A stretch of DNA of 64,000 nt from NCBI GenBank assembly GCA_022360095.1, contig JAKSDK010000801.1, positions 1 through 64,000 of the forward strand, in the 5' to 3' direction. A program made the translations under genes and the position numbers. Position 1 is the stretch's first letter. Each line of letters starts with the position of its first letter. The notes below the pieces were generated by a model that was not told the DNA's origin, searched no databases, and saw only the letters and a program-made list of their open reading frames with translations. This document shows, piece after piece, positions 44,321 through 53,104 of this stretch. The DNA is from Phycisphaerales bacterium (GTDB lineage Bacteria; Planctomycetota; Phycisphaerae; UBA1845; UTPLA1).

Positions 44321-47140
44321 TCACACAGCTATGGGTTCTCCGATCCCTGCGCCCGTGTGGTTGACCTTCCACTGGCGTAGGTGTGCTTCGACATCGAATG
44401 TCGGATGCGCGGCCAGAACGACATTTCCGAATTCACCCGCGACCTGGTCGATGGCGCCGAACAGCTTCACGATGTACTCGGAGCTGATCGTGCAGGCGTC
44501 GACCAGGAGAATCTTCAACGGCGGATTCTTGAGCTTGGTGATTCCGTAGGTCAGCGCCGTACGGAGCACGACTTGCTCACCGCCGGCGATGAACTTGTAA
44601 AGGTGCCTCTGCCCTTCGCGTATCCACCCGATCCGAAAGATCGCCCCCTTGCCGTTCGCCTTGTTGAACTCGATGAACGACCGCAGGCCGGGCTCGTAAG
44701 CCCCAAGAAACTCATCCATCAACTTCGTCAATGGCTCAACCAGCCCGTCCATCATGCGATCGCGCAGCGCCTTGATGGCCTTGGCGAGAAGATTGCCGAC
44801 CTCGTGCTCTATTCCTCGCTCGTTGGCGCGCGTGATCGCCTGGTTGTAGTTCTCCTCAAGCGTCTGAAGCTTCTGCTTGCGCTCGATGGCCTCGCTCGCC
44901 TCTCTTAGCTGGCCTTCCAGTGACGCCTTTCGCTCGCGCAGCGCCTGGAGATCGGTCAGGTTGGACTGAATTTCCGACTTCTTTTCTTCCGCTGCGGCGA
45001 CGTAGGCCGCGAGTTTGTCGATGCGGGCCTTCAACTCAGTCTGGCGCTGAGCCGATTGCTCGATATTGGCCCGGACCTCCCCGGCTTTTCGTTGTAGCTC
45101 CTCGGCCTTGGATTTCGCATCGGCCATCGACTTCTCTTGGGCGTCGATTTTGCTCCGGGCATCCTGGATTTCCGACTCAATCGCGGCCTTGCGATGGGAC
45201 AGCGCTTCGCTCGTGTCATTGTTGATGATGGATTGGTCGGTCCTTAGTTCAGCGCAGCATCGCCCCGCATCCTCATTAAGGGTGTTCAGCTTCTCGACCT
45301 TGCCGGCCAGGTCCTGAAGTCGAGAGGCCTCGGCGAGCTGTTTGCTGCGATCTTCCTGGGCTTCCAAGTATGTTTCACGGGCCTTCAGCAGTTGCGCGTC
45401 ACATGCTTGGTGGGCCTGGTCCGCGGTCAGACATGCGTTGCACGCATCATTCCATCTCTCCCCTGCCTGTTTGCGATCTTTGACGGCGGCGTCGAGATCG
45501 ACCTTCAGTTGGTCGATCGATCCGATCTGTTGTTTGATGAGTTCATTCGCGGCGTTGATATCAAATTGTGCTCGCTCTGCCGTGAGACACTGCTCGGGCG
45601 GGATCGATTGAAGGCACTCCTCGATATCATCAAGCAGCTCCTTGATCTTGATCCACGGGCTCCCCCGAGCCTGCCTTAACTTGGCCTGTGCAACCGAAGC
45701 CGCCTCGTGCCTGGCGTCGTATTCATCACTCCTATTGGTCCGCTCGGCTTCGGCAGCCTCCAGCTGGGCCTTTGTGCCTCCAGCCGACTCCTCGAGATCG
45801 CGCACTTGCTGCAGTGCAGCCTCAATCTCCGCCTTTCCCTTTTCCCTGATATCCTTCGCCTTGTGACGCAGCTCATCCGAACACTGCAGATCGTCGCCGA
45901 TCTCATCTCTCAACTTCATGATCTGCTCGTTCAGGGTTTCCAGCTTTTGTTGGAAGCGGTCGCGATTGGATTCCGCGGTTTGCACTGCGAATGTGCGCGA
46001 GACGAGGGCTTCCCGCTCGGAGCAAAGTTCATCGAGCTTTGGTTTTAGCTCCTCAATGTTGTTCGCCTTGGCTGCTTCCTGCTCCTCGAGTTCGGCCCGA
46101 CGCTCCATTCCCGCCGCCTCTTCTTCGGTGTGCCGGCCATCGGTGAGGGTGTCAAGCTCAACCTCTGCCTCGCCCAGGCGGCTTTTCAGCCGATCGATTT
46201 CCCCGGCGATCGTCGACGCGTGCCTCTCGCGCTCTTCCTGCTCGGCGACTTGGGCGACGAGCTGCTCGTTTTGTTTTTGGAGCTCGGCGTGCTTTTTCTT
46301 CAGTAACTCAAGGTCGCCGGCAGGCGCGCCGAGTTCCGCTTTCTGAGCCGATAGCTCCCGCGCCGCCTGCTCCCCGTTCTTTCGTTCCTCTTTCGCGATT
46401 GAGGCCAGATTCGCAGCCTTGTCCAACACGGCATTGATCGCGTCACTGACCTCGCCGGCGATCGCGCCCGTCAGTTTGGGGATCATGGTCTTGAGCGCGC
46501 GAGCCTCGCCCGGGGTAAGCACTTCCGAACACAGTTCCGCAAGCTGATCGTCCGTGCAGTCTCGCTCGTTCGTGTGGCGTGCATTGAAAAACACCTGGAT
46601 GACGGTCTCGCCGCCCTTTTCGTATTGCCGGAGGAACTCGAAGACGATCTGCCGGACGGTCGCAGAGGGATCGACACCGCCCCCGCCCCGTGTCGCACAC
46701 AGATCCAGAATAAAATCCCGCGCGGCCTCGGGCTTCATTTCGAAGACACTCTCGGCATCGAGCATTGGTTTGAAGTCACCGAAGTCACGCTCGATGTCTC
46801 GCGCGGCGTTCTTCACGTTCTGCTGTATCTTGCCCGCGCGGGAGATCTCCCATGAAAGAGTGTCTTCGCCGTGGTCGACCTTGATGCCGCGGCGAAAATG
46901 ATCGCCGTCTTCAAATGTGATGCCGACGGCGCCACCGCGCGGACCGACGATTCCGGCTGCATCTTGGATGCGCTTGCCTTGATGGGCGGTCGTGAAGCCA
47001 GTGAGGCCAAATCGGATCGCGTCGAGCACCGCAGTCTTGCCCGAGCCCGTGGGCCCGACGACTGCGTTGAGATGCTCTAGCGGATAGCGTGCGGCCACAC
47101 CCTTGATGTGTTCGAGTTCGATTTCGGTGATTCGTTTCAT
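44321..47140 (-). CDS. Rad50/SbcC-like ABC ATPase
   Basis: The 939-residue protein has Walker A GPTGSGKTAVLDAIRFGL at the N-terminus and a long, heavily charged coiled coil (about residues 230-770). The coil centre bears CNAC, which fits a zinc-hook CxxC. The C-terminal ATPase half has ILLVDACTIS in the Walker B position, without the usual catalytic Glu. A partner nuclease (SbcD/Mre11) is not encoded next to it. It probably processes or senses DNA ends in the element's recombination. GGAG lies eight bases before the ATG. Confidence 0.8.
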   Translation of the reverse strand: MKRITEIELEHIKGVAARYPLEHLNAVVGPTGSGKTAVLDAIRFGLTGFTTAHQGKRIQDAAGIVGPRGGAVGITFEDGDHFRRGIKVDHGEDTLSWEISRAGKIQQNVKNAARDIERDFGDFKPMLDAESVFEMKPEAARDFILDLCATRGGGGVDPSATVRQIVFEFLRQYEKGGETVIQVFFNARHTNERDCTDDQLAELCSEVLTPGEARALKTMIPKLTGAIAGEVSDAINAVLDKAANLASIAKEERKNGEQAARELSAQKAELGAPAGDLELLKKKHAELQKQNEQLVAQVAEQEERERHASTIAGEIDRLKSRLGEAEVELDTLTDGRHTEEEAAGMERRAELEEQEAAKANNIEELKPKLDELCSEREALVSRTFAVQTAESNRDRFQQKLETLNEQIMKLRDEIGDDLQCSDELRHKAKDIREKGKAEIEAALQQVRDLEESAGGTKAQLEAAEAERTNRSDEYDARHEAASVAQAKLRQARGSPWIKIKELLDDIEECLQSIPPEQCLTAERAQFDINAANELIKQQIGSIDQLKVDLDAAVKDRKQAGERWNDACNACLTADQAHQACDAQLLKARETYLEAQEDRSKQLAEASRLQDLAGKVEKLNTLNEDAGRCCAELRTDQSIINNDTSEALSHRKAAIESEIQDARSKIDAQEKSMADAKSKAEELQRKAGEVRANIEQSAQRQTELKARIDKLAAYVAAAEEKKSEIQSNLTDLQALRERKASLEGQLREASEAIERKQKLQTLEENYNQAITRANERGIEHEVGNLLAKAIKALRDRMMDGLVEPLTKLMDEFLGAYEPGLRSFIEFNKANGKGAIFRIGWIREGQRHLYKFIAGGEQVVLRTALTYGITKLKNPPLKILLVDACTISSEYIVKLFGAIDQVAGEFGNVVLAAHPTFDVEAHLRQWKVNHTGAGIGEPIAV

Positions 47141-47172
47141 TTCATATCTCCTCGCGGCCCAAGCCGATGCTA

Positions 47173-48393
47173 TTACTTGCCGAACGCTGCCTGGCCTTTC
47201 GCTGATCCATCGTCGTCCGGGAGCAACGATCCCGGCTCACCGTCACCTTTCTTGACCGGTGGCTTTTTGCTCTGTTCTTTAGATTGCCTGTCGGCCTCGT
47301 TTTGGAGTGCGGTCGCGGTTGCGCGCAATACGCCAGGGCTATTTATTTCGTCCAAGCCCTCAATGCCCTTCTCGACACCGTGCGACACAAGAATCTTCTG
47401 TGCCCTCTCCGAGGGAAGCGACATCGCTAGTTCGGTGATTTTCTCGCGAAGCCCCTTGACGTAGCCACCGAAGAGCTCACTCTTTTTCTTTTTCCCATCC
47501 CGGATTTCATAAGCGAGTTCTTGAAGTTTCCTGGTGTCTTCCGGGGTCCATCTTTCGACGGGCTTATCAAGAAACAACTCCAGCTCCTCTTGGGGGACGC
47601 TGCTCGCGACATACCACGCGATGACTGTTTCGGCATCAGGCGCCGTCTTTTTTGGAGATTCCGGGCTTGCGTCGGTATATTCAGAAGCGACTTTGTCCGC
47701 CCACTCTTCAAATTCATCCATGTCTTGTGTAAATTGCGCAGATGCCCCGGTCGCCGTCAGCGCGGCATGGATCAGCGCCCTCTTGCAGCCCATTTTGAGA
47801 ACAGTGTTCCATTGGTCCGCGATGTCGGGGTTCTCGACCCTCCCGGGATTCTGGTCCTCAATGCTTTTGTCTCCGTCTGAGAATTCAATGCCGCAGCCAC
47901 CCTTGTTGCGCCAGCAGACCCAGCCCCCGCCGTACTGTGCCTTTCCCTTGATGATCGCTTCCTGTTTGCATTTAGGGCAAATCCGGCCGCTGTTTCGGTA
48001 GCGATATTTCGATTCAAGCGTGCTGCACGAGCCGGTTCCCTCCCCGATGAAAATACCGCTGACTTGGTCAGTGAGGGCGACCGTAACTTTGTATTCTCGA
48101 TGCCGATCACCGAGATCATCAATCTGAATCTCGAACTTCGGAGCCATTCGAAACATCATCAAGATGAGTTGCGCGCCAGGCTGATGAAGCGCCGGCTTGT
48201 CACCGCAGCCCGGAATCTTCCCGTAGTGTTTTCCCGGCTCCATCAAGGTCGACAAGAGCGCGTTGATTTTGTTGACTCGACTCGTAATCTGTTGAATCGT
48301 CATCTCAGACATTGCCGAGTCGACGGAGATCGGAGAGGTCGCCACGCGCTGGATTTCAGTAGATTCAACTGGGTCCTGTGCTAAACTTGTCAT
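47173..48393 (-). CDS. Conserved phage protein, possible single-strand annealing/recombination factor
   Basis: The 406-residue protein has a core with GKHYGKIPGCGDKPALHQPGA (about residues 53-73) and GEGTGSCSTLESKYRYRN near 118. A four-cysteine cluster follows (CPKCKQEA...CWRNKGGCG), likely zinc-binding, and then a long acidic/charged C-terminus. This arrangement recurs in temperate-phage replication regions next to nucleases and Rad50-like genes; a role in strand annealing is only suggested by that context. GGAG lies seven bases before its ATG. Confidence 0.5.
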   Translation of the reverse strand: MTSLAQDPVESTEIQRVATSPISVDSAMSEMTIQQITSRVNKINALLSTLMEPGKHYGKIPGCGDKPALHQPGAQLILMMFRMAPKFEIQIDDLGDRHREYKVTVALTDQVSGIFIGEGTGSCSTLESKYRYRNSGRICPKCKQEAIIKGKAQYGGGWVCWRNKGGCGIEFSDGDKSIEDQNPGRVENPDIADQWNTVLKMGCKRALIHAALTATGASAQFTQDMDEFEEWADKVASEYTDASPESPKKTAPDAETVIAWYVASSVPQEELELFLDKPVERWTPEDTRKLQELAYEIRDGKKKKSELFGGYVKGLREKITELAMSLPSERAQKILVSHGVEKGIEGLDEINSPGVLRATATALQNEADRQSKEQSKKPPVKKGDGEPGSLLPDDDGSAKGQAAFGK

Positions 48394-48465
48394 GTTTCAA
48401 CTCCATTTCAGTTGGAACCGTGCCGCGGGACCTTTCGGGAGTGGTCGCCGCGGCGTCATTTTCTA

Positions 48466-48735
48466 TTACTCCGCCTCGCATAGATCCGCGCAAGTGAGTA
48501 AGCCGAAGGCGATGGCGCGAGCTTCGTCAGGCGTCATCTCGCCCTTGGAATTCAACAGAACTACAGTTGTTCGATCAGTGTGTGCATGAACGTAGCCCGC
48601 GTTTGAAACCCGGTAGCACAAATCGGATGTCGAAACGATCTGCTTTTCAATCATTCCTTCCGGCAACTCATATCGCGAACAGTTGAAATCAAATCTCGCC
48701 TTCGGTGCGGTGGTAGTGTCTTGGCTGGCGCTCAT
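48466..48735 (-). CDS. Small hypothetical protein
   Basis: The 89-residue protein has a conserved-looking mid part (LCYRVSNAGYVHAHTDRTTVVLL) and an end TPDEARAIAFGLLTCADLCEAE. The last segment resembles short helical regulators of phage early regions. Its ATG overlaps the stop of the upstream gene (ATGA), so it is translationally coupled. No function can be assigned. Confidence 0.6.
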   Translation of the reverse strand: MSASQDTTTAPKARFDFNCSRYELPEGMIEKQIVSTSDLCYRVSNAGYVHAHTDRTTVVLLNSKGEMTPDEARAIAFGLLTCADLCEAE

Positions 48736-48965
48736 TTGTACTCACCCGCGATCTCTTCCAGTTGCGACATCAATGCCTCGCCCTTTGCGACCGATTGCTT
48801 GTAGATCTTGCGGACCAGCGCCTTAATCACCGCAGCATCCGGTTTCGCAAGCCGGTTGGTGCAACGTTGGCATACTCGGTGAGGGCACCACTCAGCCGTT
48901 ATGCATCGTGTGCCGCAGACAAAGCCGCCATCGGTCGGGATGTGGACGATCGCGGGTTTAGTCAT
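48732..48965 (-). CDS. Small zinc-binding-type protein
   Basis: The 77-residue protein carries Cys-rich sequence CGTRCITAEWCPHRVCQRC (three CxxC/HxxC knuckles) followed by a charged helical tail. It could be a DNA- or protein-binding zinc domain. Start ATG 48965 overlaps the upstream gene by eight bases; an alternative ATG at 48986 (MYGAPELM) is possible. Part of the leftward early block. Confidence 0.6.
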   Translation of the reverse strand: MTKPAIVHIPTDGGFVCGTRCITAEWCPHRVCQRCTNRLAKPDAAVIKALVRKIYKQSVAKGEALMSQLEEIAGEYK

Positions 48966-49170
48966 CAGCTCCGGCGCTCCGTACATTGATCTTTTTCAGG
49001 TGTTCTGCGAATGCTTGTTTGATCTCGTCTTCGTCCTTGCAGTAGATCGGCCTCCCCTTTGGGTAGAGGGGGACAAACAGATATCCGTTTTCGATCTCGC
49101 TTACTTTGCAGTCCACATGGAATCCGTGTTCTGCCTGCTTCTGCATCGCTCTATATTTTGCACTCATCAT
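48958..49170 (-). CDS. Small hypothetical protein
   Basis: The 70-residue acidic/basic mixed protein starts with two consecutive ATGs at 49170 and 49167 and has no recognised motif. It overlaps the next gene by eight bases. AAGGTGA lies just ahead of the start, supporting real translation. Function unknown. Confidence 0.5.
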   Translation of the reverse strand: MMSAKYRAMQKQAEHGFHVDCKVSEIENGYLFVPLYPKGRPIYCKDEDEIKQAFAEHLKKINVRSAGADD

Positions 49171-49469
49171 CTCACCTTATGCCTATCAGCCCCGTCGTTG
49201 AAAAAGGCGCCCCGCCGGCCCGTGTCTGAATCTCGGGCTGGAGAGTAGAGGAAGGAGTTTGGCCGGACGGGGCGCACAGACGCCAAAAGGATGCACCGGG
49301 CCCAGGATGAGTAAGGCCCGGCGCAAAAAACGGGAACCAAAACGACTAAAGAACGAAAAAATGCTCCGCCCGGCGGCTTTCTTCAATGCGGCCTCCGCCG
49401 GGGGAGCGGGTCTTTCCGGTGGCGGAAATGAAATGAGAAAGAGAGGGGTGTTTGCCACCGGAGTAGTAG
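49171..49469. other. Gene-poor stretch with an inverted repeat
   Basis: No reliable gene is visible, although a weak plus-strand frame from 49259 is open. GC-rich arms at 49206-49220 and 49261-49275 are imperfect inverted repeats with a 40-base loop, which could act as a terminator or attenuator between the small early genes. Confidence 0.35.
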
Positions 49470-49805
49470 TCAGGGGTCGGCCGTCCCGACTTCCCTTCGG
49501 TCGGGCCGACCCATGCGCATGCGCTTCGGCTTGGGCGGTTCGTGAGCGGCGTGTTGCCGGCGACGATGCCATCGGCGCTGCCGTCGCCGTTCCCGACGAC
49601 GTTGATAGACGTATCGACGCACGTCTGCGACGATCGTATCGACCAGGCCCGGCGCATGATCTGTCTCGTATTCCACAAGGTTGATGAGGCGCCAGATGAT
49701 GCTGCGCCAGACCATCGTGGTCTTGCCGTCCGCACATCCGAACGCCGGCCCCTTCTGCTCCCGACGAAGCGGAGGCGGGAACGGTGCCTTTGGGTTCGCT
49801 GCCAT
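49470..49805 (-). CDS. Hypothetical Arg-rich phage protein
   Basis: The 111-residue protein has an ordered first part (TTMVWRSIIWRLINLVEYETDHAPGLVD) and a strongly basic end (RRRERRRQRRWHRRR). The basic tail suggests nucleic-acid binding. AAGGTGG lies about eight bases before its ATG. Other frames in this region are also open and longer but have no ribosome site or protein-like character. It is part of the early leftward operon. Confidence 0.5.
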   Translation of the reverse strand: MAANPKAPFPPPLRREQKGPAFGCADGKTTMVWRSIIWRLINLVEYETDHAPGLVDTIVADVRRYVYQRRRERRRQRRWHRRRQHAAHEPPKPKRMRMGRPDRREVGTADP

Positions 49806-49916
49806 GTATAACCACCTTCACGCGTCCCTGGCCGAAAATCCCCCAGGGTCCGTCGTGAGGGGCTGTGTATTTGTGTGCGTTAACCACTGTTTTTGGCGGC
49901 CTGTGTTTGAGTAGGA

Positions 49917-50138
49917 TTAAGGAATGGCAGTAAGCCGTTCCGTTTCGAGTTGTTCATAGAGTTCACCAAGGTCTGTCACGTTGAATTGAGATCGAGCTTG
50001 TTTGAACACCATTGTTTCGAGCATGGCGCTTTGACTGACCCTGGGTTCTGACTTGTCACAAAGTGCTTTTAGAATGACCTGTACTTTTCGGGAGCAAGCC
50101 ACATTCGCCGGTTCGTTAGGATTTCGCATCTGAGACAT
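49917..50138 (-). CDS. Small DNA-binding-type protein, candidate repressor
   Basis: The 73-residue protein with KVQVILKALCDKSEPRVSQSAMLETMVF reads like a ribbon-helix-helix or short helical regulator. It is the first gene of the long leftward block and is divergent from the 50268 gene. The intergenic region carries palindromes that could be its operators. GGAG lies seven bases before the ATG. The assignment as repressor is inferred from position and size. Confidence 0.55.
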   Translation of the reverse strand: MSQMRNPNEPANVACSRKVQVILKALCDKSEPRVSQSAMLETMVFKQARSQFNVTDLGELYEQLETERLTAIP

Positions 50139-50160
50139 CTGGGCACTCCTTTGTAAATCT

Positions 50161-50226
50161 ATAGATATCTATACACGGAGATGAGAGTAAAATCAATAGA
50201 TATCTAAATAATTCTATATATATCTA
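50161..50226. promoter_or_regulatory. Operator cluster of the divergent control region
   Basis: Three related palindromes share the core TAGATATCTA: ATAGATATCTAT at 50161-50172 (perfect), TAGATATCTA at 50197-50206, and the variant TATATATCTA at 50216-50225. Their centres are about 35 and 19 bases apart. This AT-rich cluster separates the leftward gene at 50138 from the rightward gene at 50268 and resembles a phage immunity-type switch. Confidence 0.65.
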
Positions 50227-50256
50227 TACGTTGATTTCTTGTAAACGACTTGTTGG

Positions 50257-50262
50257 TATACA
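50257..50262 (+). promoter_or_regulatory. Candidate -10 box of the rightward control gene
   Basis: TATACA ends five bases before ATG 50268 and no ribosome site lies between, suggesting a leaderless transcript as proposed for the integrase gene. A TTGATT 20 bases upstream is spaced too widely to be a good -35. Confidence 0.3.
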
Positions 50263-50267
50263 GTTAT

Positions 50268-50603
50268 ATGCACACAACATTTTCGAAACACCTGCCAGAT
50301 AAGTCGGTAAGTGACGCATGGACTCAGTTTGAAAAGGACTGGTCCGTCTATAACAAGGGGATTATCTTGCAGGCCGCACTGCGCTTCTTCATGGCGCTTG
50401 ACCCGGCCGTGATAGATTTGGCAATTAAGGGCAACATAGACGGGGCACTTTCGGAGATCAAAGCTGACTCAGTCCATGACGCTGAGATAGAAGCTAGAAC
50501 AGAAAAGCTGGATAGGAGGGTCCGTAACACATTGCATAATCCCTCCAAACGGAAACCAGACGAAAAAAAACCTAATGGTACTGAGCCGAATTCAGCTTCG
50601 TAA
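50268..50603 (+). CDS. Hypothetical control-region protein
   Basis: The 111-residue protein has a helical middle (FSKHLPDKSVSDAWTQFEKDW, ALDPAVIDLAIKGNIDGALSEIK) and a Lys/Pro-rich C-terminus. It is the first rightward gene after the operator cluster, in the position of a cro- or activator-like gene. A degenerate copy of part of it lies at 56194-56250, so the gene family has been duplicated within the element. No known fold is recognised. Confidence 0.55.
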   Translation: MHTTFSKHLPDKSVSDAWTQFEKDWSVYNKGIILQAALRFFMALDPAVIDLAIKGNIDGALSEIKADSVHDAEIEARTEKLDRRVRNTLHNPSKRKPDEKKPNGTEPNSAS

Positions 50604-50684
50604 TCCAACCCGCGAGCGCTGTAGTGAAAAACTTCGTCCTAACAATAGGGGCTTTTTTGCACAGCGACGTCAAGGGGACGGGCC

Positions 50685-51371
50685 GTGTTCAACCTCAGCA
50701 TCGAAGAGGCGAGACTTGTTCATTTTTCACGACGCCTTCCTAGGCACGATTTTGTAGCGCTCCTCAAGGCGATAGAAGATGAAGTGAACGAGAGAGCTGC
50801 GAATAATCCTGTCGAGTCGTTGTTCGTTGACGAGTCATACTGGCTTACCAATGTCATCGAGCGGACGCTCAGATCTACCAGTGTCGGGGCAGACGTCAGC
50901 CCTGATGATGTCTTGCAGAACGTATTCCTGACTGCACATGCCAAGTCTGCCACTCTCGATTTCTCTGACAGGCAAGCCATGCGTTCATGGCTAAAGAAAA
51001 CCACAAAAAACGTCGTCTTAAAGATTTGGGAATCACGTAGGGCCGTCAAACGCGGTGGATCTAGAAGCGCGATCCGGCTTGACTGGCTTTCGTCAAACAT
51101 GGTCGGACTCATCGATGAACTCAACACGACGGACACCCCATCTTCTAGGGTCTCACAGACAGAGGTCGCAAACATACTTCGGATGGAGATTGAGCGCCTG
51201 CCCAACGGTCGCCGACAGGCAATGAAGCTCAAGTTCTTTGAGGGTATGTCTGAGAGCAGCATTGCTGAAAAGCTAGGTAAGACGCCCAGTGCGATCAGAA
51301 GTTACATTTTCCGAGGATTGCAGAGCCTTTGGGACCAACGATGCCTGAGGGATATCGCAACGAACCCGTAA
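50685..51371 (+). CDS. ECF-type RNA polymerase sigma factor
   Basis: The 228-residue sigma-70-family protein has a region 2 (DDVLQNVFLTAHAKSATL...SWLKKTTKNVVLKIWESRRAVKRGG) and a region 4 helix-turn-helix (LPNGRRQAMKLKFFEGMSESSIAEKLGKTPSAIRSYIFRG). It resembles the planctomycete-type ECF sigma factors paired with Ser/Thr kinases. Start GTG follows AAGGGGACGG. Its last 31 bases overlap the kinase gene, so the two are one unit. It probably directs transcription of cargo genes in response to kinase signalling. Confidence 0.85.
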   Translation: MFNLSIEEARLVHFSRRLPRHDFVALLKAIEDEVNERAANNPVESLFVDESYWLTNVIERTLRSTSVGADVSPDDVLQNVFLTAHAKSATLDFSDRQAMRSWLKKTTKNVVLKIWESRRAVKRGGSRSAIRLDWLSSNMVGLIDELNTTDTPSSRVSQTEVANILRMEIERLPNGRRQAMKLKFFEGMSESSIAEKLGKTPSAIRSYIFRGLQSLWDQRCLRDIATNP

Positions 51372-53104
51372 CCGTCAGTATTCCCGGGTACCAGATTTTG
51401 GAGAGAATCGGGACCGGCGGGCAGGGTTACGTCTTTCGCGCGGTTCAAGAGAGCACGAAGCGCGAGGTTGCACTTAAGGTGTTCATGGCGCCCCTCGCGC
51501 CAGACTCCAAGGCCAGGCTGCGGTTCGAACGCGAGACAAAGCTGCTGTCGCTGTTGGACTATCCGAACATCGTAAGAATCTACGACGGCGGCTGCGCCGA
51601 CGATACTCCGTGGTACTCAATGGAGTTGATCGAAGGACGCGACCTGATCAAATTCGCCGACATTTGCGAAATGAACAACGAGCAGCGTATAGCGTTGTTC
51701 GCGAAGGTGGCAAAGGCGATGGGCTGTGTACATGATCTCGGCATCGTCCATCGAGACTTGAAGCCCGCCAACATCCTCGTAGATCTGGATGGCAGCCCGC
51801 ATATCGTAGACTTCGGATTTGCAAGGGATGCTATCGGAGAAAAGTCAAGTTCCGTGAGTGAGGCAGTCGGCACGCTAGCATTCAGTAGCCCCGAGCAGAT
51901 CAGAAGTGAAAAGCTCGACGTTCGGAGCGATGTTTATTCACTTGGAGTCATCCTCTACCTTCTTCTGTCGGGTCGATTCCCATACAGCGTTGAAGGCTCA
52001 CGGCTTGAAACGATGAAGCATATTCTCAATAGCGAGCCAGCGCGACTTAGTGCAATTCCAAAAGACCTGTGGTGGATAGTCACCAGGGCCCTCGAAAAGG
52101 ACAAAGAGCGACGTTACCCCAACGCCGAAGAGTTTTCCCGTGATCTCGATCGATGGCGATTAGGTGAGGTGGTTAGAGCGAAGTCTCCCAGTCATTGGTA
52201 CGTGCTTTCGAAGTCGATTCGAAGGAATAAGCTCGCGACAATCCTCACCTCCGCCGGGCTACTGATTAGTGTAGCATCGGGGTTCGCCGTCCTCGAAAAC
52301 CATAATCGGAAACAGATTAGCCGCCTGGCGCAAGTCGGCCTGGATTCCAGCGCTCTTTTTCACCTTGGAAGCCTTGAGCGTGACGCGAAACGTCGGGGGC
52401 GGGCAGTGGAGTTGTTCAAGCGCGCGATCGAAGTGATAGACCGTAGCAGCGTCAATGATCCTGGCATACTGGGAATCCGTTATCGTGCCCTTCATCACCT
52501 AGCCTGGGATTCCTACGTAAACAACGATATCGAGGCAGGGCGCGCCTACGCTGACATCGCCGTCGAATCAGCGGAATCTATGAGCGAGAAGTATCCAGCC
52601 GATCTTCGCTGGCAGAGACATTTAGCCTTTTCGTATGTTCTTCGAGGAAGAGGTTTCGTAACCAACAATGATTGGCGCGCGGCTCATGGTAGATTTAAAA
52701 GAGCACATGACATCATAGCGGGTCTGTTAGAAAAGGAGCCGAATAACACATCCTGCAGGACTGACCTGCCCTTCTGCATGAGGTGGCTCGCTCGGTGTCA
52801 TCATGAGCTGGGCGATACCGAAGCGGCGAAGTCCCTGTATGTTCAATCGAAGGCAATCTCGGAGGATCTGCATCGATTGGAGCCGGAGTTGGCTGAACAC
52901 GTTGTAGATATCGCGATGTGCGATTATCGCATTGCCCGGTGCATTGCCAGCAGCAAGCGGTACGAAGAGGCCAAGGCAATTATCATGGCGGCGATGAAAT
53001 CTCTAACAGATCTTCAAGAGCCACACGGCATGGATGGACCCGTTCGCGACCTCATGGAAAACCTGGAAAGATATCTACAATATCTTGAGCGGAAAACTGC
53101 TTAA
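51341..53104 (+). CDS. Membrane Ser/Thr protein kinase with TPR-like sensor half
   Basis: The 587-residue protein has an N-terminal protein kinase domain: glycine loop GTGGQGYVF (about residues 24-32), VALKVF Lys, catalytic loop HRDLKPAN near 135 and DFGFA near 156. A membrane helix follows (about 297-318, LATILTSAGLLISVASGFAVL) and then helical TPR-like repeats outside. The overlap with the ECF sigma gene matches the planctomycete sigma/kinase signalling pairs. ATG 51341 is used rather than TTG 51329. Stop overlaps the next, opposing gene by four bases. Confidence 0.9.
   Translation: MPEGYRNEPVTVSIPGYQILERIGTGGQGYVFRAVQESTKREVALKVFMAPLAPDSKARLRFERETKLLSLLDYPNIVRIYDGGCADDTPWYSMELIEGRDLIKFADICEMNNEQRIALFAKVAKAMGCVHDLGIVHRDLKPANILVDLDGSPHIVDFGFARDAIGEKSSSVSEAVGTLAFSSPEQIRSEKLDVRSDVYSLGVILYLLLSGRFPYSVEGSRLETMKHILNSEPARLSAIPKDLWWIVTRALEKDKERRYPNAEEFSRDLDRWRLGEVVRAKSPSHWYVLSKSIRRNKLATILTSAGLLISVASGFAVLENHNRKQISRLAQVGLDSSALFHLGSLERDAKRRGRAVELFKRAIEVIDRSSVNDPGILGIRYRALHHLAWDSYVNNDIEAGRAYADIAVESAESMSEKYPADLRWQRHLAFSYVLRGRGFVTNNDWRAAHGRFKRAHDIIAGLLEKEPNNTSCRTDLPFCMRWLARCHHELGDTEAAKSLYVQSKAISEDLHRLEPELAEHVVDIAMCDYRIARCIASSKRYEEAKAIIMAAMKSLTDLQEPHGMDGPVRDLMENLERYLQYLERKTA

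Noticed and set aside
49259..49684. Plus-strand open frame
   Set aside because: Alanine/arginine-rich shadow of the opposite strand with no start signal and no neighbours reading the same way.
49186..49887. Long minus-strand open frame across the gene-poor stretch
   Set aside because: Low-complexity, Pro/Ser/Arg-rich translation, no ribosome site; the shorter frame 49470-49805 has a good site and natural sequence.
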